DNA from: Hoeflea marina | GTDB taxonomy: Bacteria > Pseudomonadota > Alphaproteobacteria > Rhizobiales > Rhizobiaceae | DNA: 64,000 bases | Assembly (NCBI RefSeq): GCF_003182275.1 | Contig: NZ_QGTR01000003.1 | Coordinates: 496,001-560,000, forward strand | Direction: 5' to 3' | Shown: positions 42,982 through 54,014 of the stretch, in pieces | How positions within the stretch are numbered: position 1 is the stretch's first letter | Layout of the letters: each line of letters starts with the position of its first letter | Notes under the pieces: model-generated | Databases searched by the model: none | What the model was told of the DNA's origin: nothing | What the model saw: only the letters and a program-made list of their open reading frames with translations | Translations under genes and position numbers: made by a program

Positions 42982-43695
42982 GTGATTGATCCGAAGGGTC
43001 GTGTGGTGATGATTTCCGGGGCAAGCCGAGGCATCGGGCTGGCGATCGTCGAAACGCTCCACGCCAAGGGCTACACGATCAGCGCCGGGGCGCGCGACGT
43101 CGCCGCGCTGCGGGCGGCAACCTCGGCACTAGGCGGCGACCGGCTGATCTGCGCGCGCTATGACGCCGTCGACACAGCCAGTCATGCGGACTGGCTGGCC
43201 GCCACGGTCGAGCGTTACGGCCGGGTCGATGCGCTCATCAACAATGCCGGCACCTCAAACAGCTTTTCCATTGAATCAGGCGACGAGGCCGATCTCGACC
43301 TGCTCTGGGCCGTCAACGTCAAGGGACCGCTGTTTCTCACCCGGGCATGCCTGCCTCACCTCAGGGCGTCGGGTTCGGGCAGGATCGTCAACATCGCCTC
43401 CCTTTCGGGAAAGCGCGTGCGCAACGACAACATTGCCTATAGCATGACCAAGCACGCGCTCATGGCGCTCACCCACGGCACCCGCCGCATCGGCTGGGAC
43501 GATGGTGTCCGCGCCACCGCGCTGTGCCCAGGCTTCGTGGCCACCGATCTGACCGCCGACGTGACAAAGGTCCGGCGCGACGAGATGATCGCCCCGGAGG
43601 ATCTCGCAGAACTGGCGGCCACCGCCATCGCACTGCCCAACACCGCGGCAATGGCCGAAATGCTCGTCAATTGCCGTTTCGAAGACACTCTCTAG
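42982..43695 (+). CDS. Short-chain dehydrogenase/reductase
   Basis: Classical SDR of 237 residues. The cofactor motif is SGASRGIG (12-19), NNAG is at 87-90, the catalytic Ser is about 140, and YxxxK is Y153/K157 (YSMTK). The start is GTG 42982 with GAGGAAGAG ahead. It is the third gene of the oxidoreductase set, 38 bases after the second. The substrate is unknown; it may process the keto-acid or aldehyde released by the FAD enzymes. Confidence 0.88.
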   Translation: MIDPKGRVVMISGASRGIGLAIVETLHAKGYTISAGARDVAALRAATSALGGDRLICARYDAVDTASHADWLAATVERYGRVDALINNAGTSNSFSIESGDEADLDLLWAVNVKGPLFLTRACLPHLRASGSGRIVNIASLSGKRVRNDNIAYSMTKHALMALTHGTRRIGWDDGVRATALCPGFVATDLTADVTKVRRDEMIAPEDLAELAATAIALPNTAAMAEMLVNCRFEDTL

Positions 43696-43943
43696 CCAGT
43701 GGGACCACCGGCGCGAAGACGGAAGGATCGAACACACAGCCGGCCCAGGGCCCGCGGCACCGCAACGACGGCGCGCCCCGCCCGAGAGGCCCGATACTCT
43801 CCGCTTCCACCCGGGCCCTGACGACAGGGCCTCGGGCAGGGGCGGTACCGAGGGAAGGACTGGATGACCATCACGGTTGTTCCGTCGCCAAACCAGCTGG
43901 CCGCGACAGCGTCGCAACCGGTCAATAACAAGGGAGAACAGAC
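43696..43943. other. Leader region of the peptide-type ABC operon with a GC hairpin
   Basis: A 248-base gap without a gene. It holds a six-base hairpin (GGCCCT/AGGGCC, 43814-43831) in a GC-rich lead and ends in the ribosome site AAGGGAG before the binding-protein ATG. I see no convincing promoter hexamers or riboswitch. Confidence 0.3.
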
Positions 43944-45518
43944 ATGAAGCACAGAATGATGACAGCGGGCATCCTGCTCGCAGGCGGTCTGGCGGTGTTT
44001 GCCGGAACCACCGATCTGGCCCTCGCGGGCCCCGACACCAACATTCTCAATGTCGGCATCGCCGCCCCGGATGCCGGCCGCCTCGACCCGCATCTGTCGG
44101 CCACCACCATCGACAAGGCTGTGTTCGGCTGGATGTTCAACGGCCTGGTGCGACTGAAGCCCGGCACCGCATCCCCGGAGACCGTCGAGCCCGATCTGGC
44201 CGAAAGCTGGGAGACCAGCGCCGACGGCCTCGACTGGACCTTTCACCTGCGCCAGGGCGTGCAATGCCACCATGGCTATGGCGAGCTGACCTCCGCCGAC
44301 ATCGTCTATTCGCTCAACCGCGCCGCCGACCCGAACCGTTCGAGCTTCTCCGGCGACTTCTCCGTCTTCGACAAGGTCGAGGCTGTCGATCCCTACACGG
44401 TCAAGATCGTGCTCAAGAACCCGGTCCCGAGCCTGCTCGGCCTGGTCACCAACTACCATGGCGGCAACATCGTGTGCATGAAGGCCGCCGAGGAAATGGG
44501 CGAGGACTTCCAGAAGCGGCCGATCGGCACCGGTCCCTTCATGTACGGCGAATACAAGCCGCAGCAGAGCCTGATGCTGGTCGCCAATCCCGACTATTTC
44601 CGCGGCAAGCCTGAACTCGACGGCATCAACTACCAGTACGTGCCCTCGGATTCGGCCCGGGACCTGGCCTTCCAGTCCGGCGAACTCGACATGCTCTACG
44701 GCAAGCAGGACCAGACCTGGGTGGAGCGCACCAAGCAGGTCGAAGGCGCGGTGGTGCATGTGATGGAGCCGGCAGAAATGTCGGTGATGTCGCTCAACAT
44801 CACCTCCAAGCCGCTTGACGACATCCGGGTCCGGCAGGCAATCGCCATGGCGGTGGATCGCGACCAGTTCATGGAGTTCAAGGGCCGCGACGTCACCCGC
44901 GTCGCCAAGTCGGTGGTGCCGCAGGGCTATCTCGGCTACGCCGACATGAGCGAGTTGATGCCCAAACATGACGTGGCCGGCGCCAAGGCACTGCTTGCCG
45001 AAGCAGGCTTTCCCGATGGCGTCACGCTGAAGGTGATCCACACGGCGCTGCCGGGAATGCTCGGAACGATGGAAGTGTTCCAGGCGCAGCTGGCCGAAGC
45101 CGGCATCAAGCTCGACCTCGAAGTCGTCGAACATGCGACCTTCCATGCCCAGATCCGCAAGGACCTGAGCCAGATCGTGCATTATTCGGCCGCCCGCTTC
45201 CCGGTCGCCGACACCTACCTGACGCAGTTCTTCCATTCCGGAAGCATCGTCGGAACGCCGACCGGGATCACCAACTTCTCGCATTGCGCGGTGGCCGACA
45301 AGGAGATCGAGGCGGCGCGTGTGGAGCAGGATCCGGAGGCGCAGAAGCAGCTCTGGAAGACCGCCCAGGAAAAGATCATGGCGGAAGTCTGCGGCATTCC
45401 GATCTACGAAAACCTGCAGATCTGGGCAACGAAGACCAATCTGGATCTCGGTTACGAGCTCATCGGTTCGCTGAGCCTCGGACCGCCGGTCACCGAGAAG
45501 ACGCACTTCATCAAGTGA
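43944..45518 (+). CDS. ABC transporter substrate-binding protein, peptide/opine type (solute-binding family 5)
   Basis: Periplasmic binding protein of 524 residues with a Sec signal peptide (MKHRMMTAGILLAGGLAVFA, cleavage near ALA-GPD). The family-5 hallmark is seen in PDLAESWETSADGLDWTFHLRQGVQCHHG and later in RVRQAIAMAVDRDQF-like sequence (DIRVRQAIAMAVDRDQF). Family-5 proteins carry di- and oligopeptides, opines, nickel or sugars. The amino-acid-type oxidoreductases before and after it favour peptides, D-amino-acid compounds or opines. A perfect hairpin follows 12 bases after the stop. Confidence 0.92.
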   Translation: MKHRMMTAGILLAGGLAVFAGTTDLALAGPDTNILNVGIAAPDAGRLDPHLSATTIDKAVFGWMFNGLVRLKPGTASPETVEPDLAESWETSADGLDWTFHLRQGVQCHHGYGELTSADIVYSLNRAADPNRSSFSGDFSVFDKVEAVDPYTVKIVLKNPVPSLLGLVTNYHGGNIVCMKAAEEMGEDFQKRPIGTGPFMYGEYKPQQSLMLVANPDYFRGKPELDGINYQYVPSDSARDLAFQSGELDMLYGKQDQTWVERTKQVEGAVVHVMEPAEMSVMSLNITSKPLDDIRVRQAIAMAVDRDQFMEFKGRDVTRVAKSVVPQGYLGYADMSELMPKHDVAGAKALLAEAGFPDGVTLKVIHTALPGMLGTMEVFQAQLAEAGIKLDLEVVEHATFHAQIRKDLSQIVHYSAARFPVADTYLTQFFHSGSIVGTPTGITNFSHCAVADKEIEAARVEQDPEAQKQLWKTAQEKIMAEVCGIPIYENLQIWATKTNLDLGYELIGSLSLGPPVTEKTHFIK

Positions 45519-45529
45519 TGTCCTGAGCT

Positions 45530-45553
45530 CCGGGGCGGCGCTCGCCGCCCCGG
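45530..45553 (+). other. Strong hairpin after the binding-protein gene
   Basis: Perfect ten-base arms CCGGGGCGGC (45530-45539) and GCCGCCCCGG (45544-45553) around the loop GCTC, 12 bases after the stop of the binding-protein gene and 65 bases before the permease start. No clear T-run follows. It is the third case in this window of such a hairpin at this position. Confidence 0.65.
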
Positions 45554-45617
45554 TCGGCTCGTTGTGATGACCATTGCCCGGCCTGCCCGCGCGGGGCAGC
45601 CCTCAGGAGGTACCGCC

Positions 45618-46559
45618 ATGCTCCGTTTCGTCGTCCGCCGCCTGATCTTCGCCATCCCGACGCTGCTGGCGGTGATGACCATGGTCTTCGTGCTGGTGCG
45701 CATCGTGCCCGGAGATCCGGCGCAAACCATCCTGGGCGATCAGGCCAGCGCGGAGGCGCTGCAGACCATGCGCGAGCGGCTGGGCGTCGACCGTCCGATC
45801 CTTGAGCAATATGTCGAGTTCATGCGCGGGGCCCTGGTCGGCGACTGGGGCGAATCCATGGTGACCGGCAAGCCGGTGCTGACCGAAATCGCCCGCGTGC
45901 TGCCCTACACGATCGAGCTCACGGTGGTGTCGCTGATCATCGGCGCCGTGATCGGCATACCGCTCGGGGCCTGGTCGGCCCTGCACCGCAACGAGTGGAT
46001 CGACTACGCCACCAGGGTGGGCTCGCTGCTCGGCCTTTCCTTTCCCGCCTTCGTCTCGGCCATCCTGATGCTGATCGTGTTCTCCATCCAGCTTCGCTGG
46101 CTGCCGGTCATCAGCGGCGGCAACCGCGCCACCTTCGGCGAATGGGCGCGAAGCCTGGCGCTGCCGGCGCTCAATCTCGGCCTGATCATGGCCGCCTACA
46201 TCACACGGGTGACCCGCTCCTCCATGCTGGGGTCGCTGGGTGAAGACTACATCCGGACCGCGCGCGCCAAGGGCGTGCCGGAGCGGGTGGTGATCTGGCG
46301 GCACGGCATGCGCAATGCGCTCATCCCGGTGGTCACCGTCGTCGGGCTCTATCTCGGGATCCTGATCGGCAATTCGGTGCTGACGGAGATCGTCTTCAAC
46401 CGGCCCGGCCTCGGCAAGCTGATCGTCGGCGCCCTGGGCCAGCGTGACTACACGCTGCTGCAGGGGCTGATGATCATCTACACCTTCGTGATCGTCATCG
46501 TGAATCTGCTGACCGATCTGACCTACGGCCTCATTGACCCAAGGGTGAAATACCAATGA
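45618..46559 (+). CDS. Peptide-type ABC transporter permease (DppB-like)
   Basis: Inner-membrane subunit of 313 residues with about six helices. The first is LIFAIPTLLAVMTMVFVLVR, followed by the family motif GDPA (IVPGDPAQTILG). The coupling loop is EDYIRTARAKGVPERVVIWRHGMRNALIP. ATG 45618 is preceded by a consensus AGGAGG. Confidence 0.94.
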   Translation: MLRFVVRRLIFAIPTLLAVMTMVFVLVRIVPGDPAQTILGDQASAEALQTMRERLGVDRPILEQYVEFMRGALVGDWGESMVTGKPVLTEIARVLPYTIELTVVSLIIGAVIGIPLGAWSALHRNEWIDYATRVGSLLGLSFPAFVSAILMLIVFSIQLRWLPVISGGNRATFGEWARSLALPALNLGLIMAAYITRVTRSSMLGSLGEDYIRTARAKGVPERVVIWRHGMRNALIPVVTVVGLYLGILIGNSVLTEIVFNRPGLGKLIVGALGQRDYTLLQGLMIIYTFVIVIVNLLTDLTYGLIDPRVKYQ

Positions 46560-47439
46560 CCGATCATGTCGACGTGCTGCCGGAAGCCTCGCGCCATCCC
46601 TTCATCGACCAGTTGCAGAAGGCCTTCCGCAACAACAAGCTGACGGGGGTGGGCGCGGTGATCTTCGTGCTCATCATCCTCGTCGCCATCGCCGCGCCGC
46701 TGCTGGCGCCGCATGATCCGCTGCAACAGCACATCATTGCGCGGCTGAAGGGTCCGAGCGCCGAATACTGGTTCGGCACCGACGCCTATGGACGGGACAT
46801 TCTCTCCCGACTGCTCTACGGCGCCCGCGTGTCGCTGGTCATCAGCCTGACGGCCATCGGCCTGGCGATGGTCATCGGCTCCATCATCGGCATCATCGCC
46901 GGCTATTTCGGCGGCATGATCGACCTGGCCCTGATGCAGGTGATGGACGTGCTGCTGGCGTTCCCGGCGCTGATCCTCGGCCTCATCGTCGTCGCCATGC
47001 TCGGCCCCAGCATGGAGAACCTGATCATCGCCATCGCGCTGACCGCGATTCCACCCTTTGCCCGCACGGCGAGGGCGCCGACCATCGCGGTCAAGGAGCG
47101 GGACTACATCGAGGCCTGCCGGGCGCTGGGCTTCGGCCATCCGCGCATCATCGTCAGGCACATCTTTCCGAACGTGCTTTCCGAGGTGCTGGTGATGGGG
47201 TCGCTGTGGCTGGCGACGGCCATCCGCGTCGAGGCATCGCTGAGCTTCATCGGGCTTGGCGTCAAGCCGCCGACAGCCAGTTGGGGCGGCATGATCCGGG
47301 AAGGCTTCGAGAACATCCTCGACAATGTGTGGCTGTCGGTGTGCCCCAGCATGGCGATCCTGCTCGTGGTGTTCTCGCTCAACCTTCTGGGTGACGGCCT
47401 GCGCGACGCCATCGATCCGAAGACCAGGAGTGACAGCTG

Positions 47440-47440
<1 letters not shown>
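46556..47440 (+). CDS. Peptide-type ABC transporter permease (DppC-like)
   Basis: Second membrane subunit, 294 residues. The family N-terminus ([32 protein letters not shown]), [22 protein letters not shown] and the coupling loop [25 protein letters not shown] are all clear. It overlaps the first permease gene (ATGA) and abuts the ATPase gene (TGATG). Confidence 0.94.
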
Positions 47441-48466
<1,026 letters not shown>

Positions 48467-48474
<8 letters not shown>

Positions 48475-49483
48475 ACCGCTGCTCAGCGTCAAGAATCTCA
48501 AGAAGTTCTTCCAGGTCCGAAAAGGCTTCCCCAATCCGAAGACCGTCACCGTGCGGGCGCTCGACGGCATCTCGTTCGAGGTGCAGCGGGGCCAGGCCTT
48601 CGCGCTGGTGGGCGAATCCGGCTGCGGCAAGTCGACCGCCGGGCGCACCATCCTGCGGCTGCTGGAGCCGGACGAAGGCACGATCGAATTCGACGGCCAG
48701 GACATCGGCAAGGCCGACGCGAAGCAGATGCGGGCGCTCAGGAAGCGGGCGCAGATCATCTTCCAGGATCCGTTCTCCTCGCTCAACCCGCGCATGCGCG
48801 TCGGCACCGCCCTGGCCGAGCCGCTGCTGGTGCACGGACTGATGGGCAAGAAGGAAGCCGACGAACGGGTCAGGGACCTGCTCGAGGAAGTCGGCCTGCC
48901 GCGCGACGCCGGCGTGCGCTTTCCGCACGAGTTCTCCGGCGGCCAACGTCAGCGGCTGGGCATTGCCCGGGCGCTGACGCTCAATCCCGAGCTGATCATC
49001 GCCGACGAGCCGGTCTCGGCGCTGGATGTCTCGATCCAGTCCCAGATCCTCACCCTGCTCAGGGACCTGCAGCAGCGGCTCAATCTCAGCTTCATCTTCA
49101 TCTCGCACGATCTCGGCGTGGTGAGGTATTTCTGCCAGGTCATGGCGGTGATGTATCTCGGCAAGATCATCGAGAAGGGGCCGGTGCCGAAGATCTTCGA
49201 CGAGCCGCTGCATCCCTACACGGTTATGCTGCGCGACGCTTCGCCGGTCCCCGATCCGACGGCGCGCAAGGCCTTCGAGCGCATCGAGGGCGAGGTGCCG
49301 TCGGCGGTCAATCCGCCGAGCGGCTGCCATTTCCACCCGCGCTGCCCGCATGTGATGGATGTCTGCCGCAAGGTTTATCCGGATTTCATCGCGGTCGACG
49401 CGGAGCGCTCCGTGGCCTGCCACCTCTATGCCGACGGACGCGGCGGACTGCCCGTGGCTGAAACAGCCGCTGCAATCGGCTAG
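48467..49483 (+). CDS. Peptide-type ABC transporter ATP-binding protein (DppF-like)
   Basis: Second ATPase subunit, 338 residues. Walker A is GESGCGKST (49-57), the signature is FSGGQRQRLGIA, Walker B ends in IADEPVSALD, and the C-terminal cysteine motif is CHFHPRCPHVMDVC. ATG 48467 is preferred over ATG 48461 because of the AAGGAG spacing. Its stop codon overlaps that of the convergent DadA-like gene in the palindrome CTAG (49480-49483). Confidence 0.94.
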
Positions 49484-50739
49484 AAGCGGTCGACGGCGAA
49501 CGGCGCCAGCTGAATGCGGCTCTCGCGTCCCGCCACCAGGTCGGCGATCAATCGTCCGGTGATGGCGGACAGGCCGAGCCCCATATGGCCGTGACCAAAG
49601 GCATATAGCACATTGGCATGCACCGGAGAGCGGCCAATGACCGGCTTTGAATCGGGCGTCGAGGGCCGGTAGCCCATCCATTCCCGTGTGATCTCGCCCG
49701 ACAGGCCGGGCAGGCATTTCCGTGCAAGCGGCACCAGCGCCTTGATGCGGGTGAAGTCCGGCTCGGCGTCGAGTCCTGCGAGCTCCACCCCGGCGTTGAG
49801 CCTTATGCCGTCGGCCATCGGACTCAGCACGAATTGCGGTCCGCCGAAGACAGTGGGTCGGTTGAGCACCGGTCCGGCCTCGGTGCGGGCGAAGCTCAGA
49901 TGATAGCCGCGCTCGGTGTCGAGCGAGACGGTCGAGCCGAGCTGGCGCGCCAGTTCCTTCGACCAGGCCCCCGCAGCGATCACCAGGGTGTCGAGCGGAT
50001 GGATGGCGTGGGTGGTGACCACCGCGCTGGGCTGTCCGTCGTCGCCGAAATCGAAACGCCGCACGGCCTCCTGATGAAAGACACCGCCGCGTTCCGTGAA
50101 AGCCGAAAACAGCGCCTGCGAGAGCGCATAGGGCGTTGAGACGAAGGCCGCGTCCGGCTGGAACAGGCCGACGGTGAAGTCGCGCGAGATACCGGGTTCG
50201 AGCTGGTGCAGTTCGTCGGCCTCAAGATGCTGATAACTGACGCCCGCCAGATCCATCAGACCACGATCGTAGGCGGTGCCCGCATAGGCGTCCTCGTCGC
50301 GATAGACCTTGAGCCAGCCGACCGGTTTGAGGATATGCCGGGCGCCGGCGAGATCGGCGAGCCGGTGGTGCGCTTCAAGGCAGCCGGCCGTCAGCGTCGA
50401 GAGCTCGCGGCTGATCCGCAATGCGTTGTGCTCGCGACCGGAATCGAGAAAGCGGATGAGCCAGGGCGCGAGCCGCGGAAGATAGGACCAGCGGATCCTG
50501 AGCGGGCTCATCGGATCGAGAAGCATCGTCGGCACGCGCTTCCACAGGCCGGGCGTGGCCGTCGGCACCACGCCGCCGGAGACTATGGCGCCGGCATTGC
50601 CGAAGGAGGTGGCGCTGCCCGGCGGCCGCGGATCGATCAGCGTGACGTCATGGCCCTCCGACTGAAGGGTGAGGGCGGTGGCAAGGCCGACGATGCCTGC
50701 ACCGATGATGGTCACCTTGCGTGGGGCAGGAGCGAGCAT
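49480..50739 (-). CDS. FAD-dependent D-amino-acid dehydrogenase-like protein (DadA family)
   Basis: Flavoprotein of 419 residues. The FAD motif is VTIIGAGIVGLATALTLQSEG (9-29). The DadA-type features include PGSATSFGNAGAIVSGGVVPTATPG near the N-terminus, EWMGYRPSTPDSKPVIGRSP and FGHGHMGLGLSAITGRLIADLV near the end. It would oxidise D-amino acids or D-hydroxyproline to the keto or imino acid, feeding electrons to the respiratory chain. It is convergent with and overlaps the transporter operon by four bases, and is likely part of the same metabolic theme. Confidence 0.9.
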   Translation of the reverse strand: MLAPAPRKVTIIGAGIVGLATALTLQSEGHDVTLIDPRPPGSATSFGNAGAIVSGGVVPTATPGLWKRVPTMLLDPMSPLRIRWSYLPRLAPWLIRFLDSGREHNALRISRELSTLTAGCLEAHHRLADLAGARHILKPVGWLKVYRDEDAYAGTAYDRGLMDLAGVSYQHLEADELHQLEPGISRDFTVGLFQPDAAFVSTPYALSQALFSAFTERGGVFHQEAVRRFDFGDDGQPSAVVTTHAIHPLDTLVIAAGAWSKELARQLGSTVSLDTERGYHLSFARTEAGPVLNRPTVFGGPQFVLSPMADGIRLNAGVELAGLDAEPDFTRIKALVPLARKCLPGLSGEITREWMGYRPSTPDSKPVIGRSPVHANVLYAFGHGHMGLGLSAITGRLIADLVAGRESRIQLAPFAVDRF

Positions 50740-50970
50740 GCGGAAATCCCGGAAAACGATGCCGACGCGGCGGCTTCAAATGTAGGCAGATGAAGTCTTC
50801 CGCATCCCGGGGCGCATTGCAAGCCGCGTGGCGCGCCGTTCCGTCCGGCGGCGGTGACGGTCAACGACGCCCGGAGAATGTCCGGAGGACGTGAACTTCA
50901 CCTCGTCGTGGACAATGCGACAATCAAGACCTTGGAGCGCGTCTGGGATTCAGTGAAAATCGGAAGCGCG
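50740..50970. other. Intergenic stretch between the DadA-like gene and the helicase gene
   Basis: A 231-base gap that must hold the promoter of the DadA-like gene and the end of the helicase transcript. I see no terminator, gene or clear promoter motif in it. Confidence 0.3.
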
Positions 50971-53040
50971 CTATGTCCACATTGTGCGCATGCGGGCTGC
51001 GACATCGACGCGGATCTGGCGGGCACTGCGTTCGCCGGCCACAGCCGAGACCACCGGCCAGTTCGCCGCCTCGAAGAACTGCAGCAGCGTGGCCGGAATG
51101 AAGCGGCTGCGCGCGGCGTAGACATGGCGGTCACCCTGGGGATTCTGCCCGTGGGTGAAGAAGCGCTGCGGCGTGATCAGCGCCAGGCTGTCACGCGCCC
51201 GCGTCATGCCGACATAAAGCAGGCGGCGCTCCTCCTCGATCTCGGCGCTGCTGCCGGTGCCGAGATCCGACGGCATGCAGCCGTCGACGACATTGAGCAT
51301 GAACACCGCGCGCCACTCCTGCCCCTTGGCCGAGTGGATGGTGGAGAGGATCAGATAATCCTCGTCGAGCAGCGGCACGCCGGCCTGGTCGCTGGTCGCC
51401 TGCGGCGGGTCAAGCGTCAGTTCTGTGAGAAAACGCTCGCGCGAGGGATAGCCGGCGGCGATCTGTTCGAGCTGCAGCAGATCGGCCTTGCGGGTCTCGG
51501 CGTCCTCGTGGATGCGGTCGAGATGCGGCTCGTACCACAGCCGCGCCCGGGCGATTTCGGCCGGCCAGCCGTCGCCGCCAGTCCGCAGTCCCTCGAGCAC
51601 CGCGACGAAGCGCGGCCAGTCATCGCCCGATCGCGGCGGGGCGGGGATCTCGGCGAGGGCCGCCAGCGGTTCCGGATCGGCGGCGATGGCGTCCAGGATC
51701 CGCCCGGCGGTCTGCGGACCGATGCCAGGCAGCATCTGCATCAGCCGGAAGCCCGCCACCCGGTCGCGCGGATTCTGCGCGAAGCGCAGCACCGCCAGCA
51801 TGTCCTTGACATGGGCCGAGTCGAGGAACTTGAGGCCGCCGAACTTGACGAAGGGAATGTTGCGGCGCGTGAGCTCGACCTCCAGCGGGCCGCTGTGGCT
51901 CGAGGTGCGGAACAGCACCGCCTGCTGCTTGAGTGCGATGCCGACCTCGCGGTTGGCGAGCACCTGCTCGACGATGTATCCGGCCTGCCCGGCCTCGTCC
52001 CTGACGGTGACGAGCTTCGGCCGCTCGGCCGACTGCCGGTCGGTCCAGAGATTCTTGGTGTAGCGTTCGCGCGCCATGTCGATGACGCCGTTGGCGGCGG
52101 CGAGGATCGGCTGGGTCGAGCGATAGTTGCGGTCGAGCGTGATCACGTCGGCCACCGGGCTGAAGTGGGCGGGAAAATCGAGAATGTTGCGCACCGAGGC
52201 GGCTCGGAAGGAATAGATCGACTGGGCGTCGTCGCCGACCACGGTCAACCCGCGCCCTCCCGGCTTGAGCGCCATGAGGACCGAAGCCTGCAGCCGGTTG
52301 GTGTCCTGGTATTCGTCGACGAGCACATGGTCGAAACGGCCGCCGATGTCGTCGGCCAGGTCCGGGTCGGAGACCATCTGCGCCCAGTAGAGCAGCAGGT
52401 CGTCGTAATCGAGCACGTTCTGCGCCTGCTTGGCCTCGACATAGGCGGCAAACAGCCTCCGCAACTGCTCCTCCCAGCCGGCGACCCAGGGATAGTGGTT
52501 GCGCAGCACCTCGGAGAGCGGGGTCTCCGAATTCACCGCGCGCGAGTAGATCGACAGGCAGGTCGCCTTGGTGGGAAACCGGCTCTCGGTCTTCGACAGG
52601 CCGAGTTCGTGGCGCGCCAGGTTCATCAGGTCGGCGCTGTCCTCACGGTCGTGAATGGTGAAGTCGGCGGTGAGGCCGATCTGCTCGGAATAGATCCTGA
52701 GCAATCGCGCGCCGATGCCGTGAAAGGTTCCCGCCCAGGCCAGCGCATCGGTTAGCACCGCCGAATTGTCGCCGAGCACCCGCTTGCAGATGCGCTCGAC
52801 CCGGTTCGCCATCTCGGAGGCGGCGCGGCGGGAGAAGGTCATCAGCAGGATCCGGCGCGGATCGGCGCCGTTGACGATGAGATGGGCCACCCGGTGGGCC
52901 AGCGTGTTGGTCTTGCCGGATCCGGCTCCGGCGATGATCAGCAACGGACCGCATGCCGGGCCGGCCGCACCATCGGCGATGCCGAATTCGACGGCGCTGC
53001 GCTGCTGCTCGTTGAGTTTGTCCAGATAGGCTGCCGCCAT
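50971..53040 (-). CDS. UvrD/Rep-type ATP-dependent DNA helicase
   Basis: Superfamily 1A helicase of 689 residues, an alphaproteobacterial UvrD-like protein. Motif I (Walker A) is GAGSGKT (38-44), motif Ia LLMTFSRRAASEM, motif II VDEYQDTN, motif III GDDAQSIYSFR, motif IV region FRTSSHSGPLE, motif V STIHSAKGQEW and motif VI EERRLLYVGMTRA. It unwinds DNA 3' to 5' and probably works in repair or replication restart. A longer relative, the canonical UvrD, usually exists elsewhere in such genomes. The gene has its own promoter region to the right (53041-53465). Confidence 0.93.
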   Translation of the reverse strand: MAAAYLDKLNEQQRSAVEFGIADGAAGPACGPLLIIAGAGSGKTNTLAHRVAHLIVNGADPRRILLMTFSRRAASEMANRVERICKRVLGDNSAVLTDALAWAGTFHGIGARLLRIYSEQIGLTADFTIHDREDSADLMNLARHELGLSKTESRFPTKATCLSIYSRAVNSETPLSEVLRNHYPWVAGWEEQLRRLFAAYVEAKQAQNVLDYDDLLLYWAQMVSDPDLADDIGGRFDHVLVDEYQDTNRLQASVLMALKPGGRGLTVVGDDAQSIYSFRAASVRNILDFPAHFSPVADVITLDRNYRSTQPILAAANGVIDMARERYTKNLWTDRQSAERPKLVTVRDEAGQAGYIVEQVLANREVGIALKQQAVLFRTSSHSGPLEVELTRRNIPFVKFGGLKFLDSAHVKDMLAVLRFAQNPRDRVAGFRLMQMLPGIGPQTAGRILDAIAADPEPLAALAEIPAPPRSGDDWPRFVAVLEGLRTGGDGWPAEIARARLWYEPHLDRIHEDAETRKADLLQLEQIAAGYPSRERFLTELTLDPPQATSDQAGVPLLDEDYLILSTIHSAKGQEWRAVFMLNVVDGCMPSDLGTGSSAEIEEERRLLYVGMTRARDSLALITPQRFFTHGQNPQGDRHVYAARSRFIPATLLQFFEAANWPVVSAVAGERSARQIRVDVAARMRTMWT

Positions 53041-53465
53041 GCCATGGTCCCCGATGATGGCGCTTCCGCGCCGGAATCAGCGAGGACGGGATAGCACGTC
53101 CAGAACAAAGGCCGAACACCTATTTGCCGCCCGCGCCACATTCGTGCCGGAACGGCCAGGAATGTCCGCCACGAACGGACCGCGGCGGGCACTCGTCGCT
53201 TCTATCGGAATTCCAGATGGACACGGCACGAGGCCCGGCCTGCGTTCCGGAGGCGTGTCAATGCGGGTGGCAAGGGATTGTAACCAAACCGTAAACAGCA
53301 CGCTCTCACATTCACGCACCGTGCCGCTGTTGTAGCAGGCTCAGGTCGGCGCCTGCTTGATTCTATGGTTAACATTTTGGAAATAAAAAGTAATTTGAGC
53401 TGAATTGGAACAATGGGGCCGCCCGGCCATTGTGTTCATACAGATCCGCAACTATTGGCAGGTTC
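53041..53465. other. Divergent intergenic region (helicase and response regulator)
   Basis: A 425-base gap without a gene. Its right part is strongly AT-rich (for example GGTTAACATTTTGGAAATAA from about 53367). It contains the hairpin AGCAGGC/GCCTGCT (53334-53357) and the imperfect dyad CAATGGGG...CCATTG (53411-53432). GGAAC at 53407-53411 is followed after 16 bases by CATT, which is one base off the EcfG pattern. No gene or RNA is recognisable. Confidence 0.4.
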
Positions 53466-53912
53466 ATGATGACAAAGATTGTACAGCGCCCCTTTGATGG
53501 GCATGAAAAGACGGCATGCCGTGTGCTGATCGTCGAAGATCAGCTGCTCATCGCTCTCGACCTTGAATCGCTGGTTGACGGCAGCAGCGCCGGTGTTCGG
53601 GTCGTGGGCATGGCAAGCGATCTCGACTACGCCATGAGCTTCATGGGAAAGACCGACATTGCCTTCGTCGACATCAATCTTGCCGACGGACCCACCGGTC
53701 CGGAAATCGGCCGGCGGCTGGCCGACGCCGGCGTCACCGTCATCTTCATGACCGGCAACCCGGAACAGCTGGGCGACGGCGTTGCCGGAACGCTCGGCGT
53801 GCTGACCAAGCCGGTGTCGGCGGAGAGCGTGCAGCAGGCGCTGGATTTCGCGGTCGCCAAGCGCGAACGCCGACTTGCCGTCGTGCCGCGGCTGATGAGA
53901 AGCTTCGCCTGA
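53466..53912 (+). CDS. Single-domain response regulator (receiver only)
   Basis: Predicted 148-residue CheY-like receiver with no output domain. The acidic pocket is E24/D25 (VEDQ), the phosphorylation site is D69 (FVDINLADG), the switch Thr is T96 (MTGN), and the conserved Lys is K115 (TKPVS). It probably acts as a phosphate relay or by protein contact. No histidine kinase gene is adjacent. ATG 53466 and 53469 are both possible starts. The region upstream has an imperfect EcfG-like sequence. Confidence 0.9.
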   Translation: MMTKIVQRPFDGHEKTACRVLIVEDQLLIALDLESLVDGSSAGVRVVGMASDLDYAMSFMGKTDIAFVDINLADGPTGPEIGRRLADAGVTVIFMTGNPEQLGDGVAGTLGVLTKPVSAESVQQALDFAVAKRERRLAVVPRLMRSFA

Positions 53913-54014
53913 AGATCTGCCGGCGGCACGCGCCGCCGGAACTTTGTCGCCGCACGACGCGGCAGATAAACAGGGCCGGCGCCGAAGCTGCCGGACCGCG
54001 CAAGGCAGGCTCCG

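Noticed and set aside
43692-45506. Minus-strand open frame of 604 codons opposite the peptide-binding protein gene
   Set aside because: It is a shadow of a family-5 binding-protein gene with signal peptide and family motifs, and no domain is recognisable in it.
50854-52755. Long plus-strand open frame of 633 codons opposite the helicase gene
   Set aside because: It is the antisense shadow of a clear UvrD-type helicase with all motifs. The translated sequence has the His/Arg/Gly-rich low-complexity look of GC-rich shadow frames.
53407-53431. Possible EcfG promoter (GGAAC-N16-CATT) before the response regulator gene
   Set aside because: The -10 element has A instead of the conserved G, and the sequence also forms part of a dyad. 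It is not strong enough to list as a promoter.
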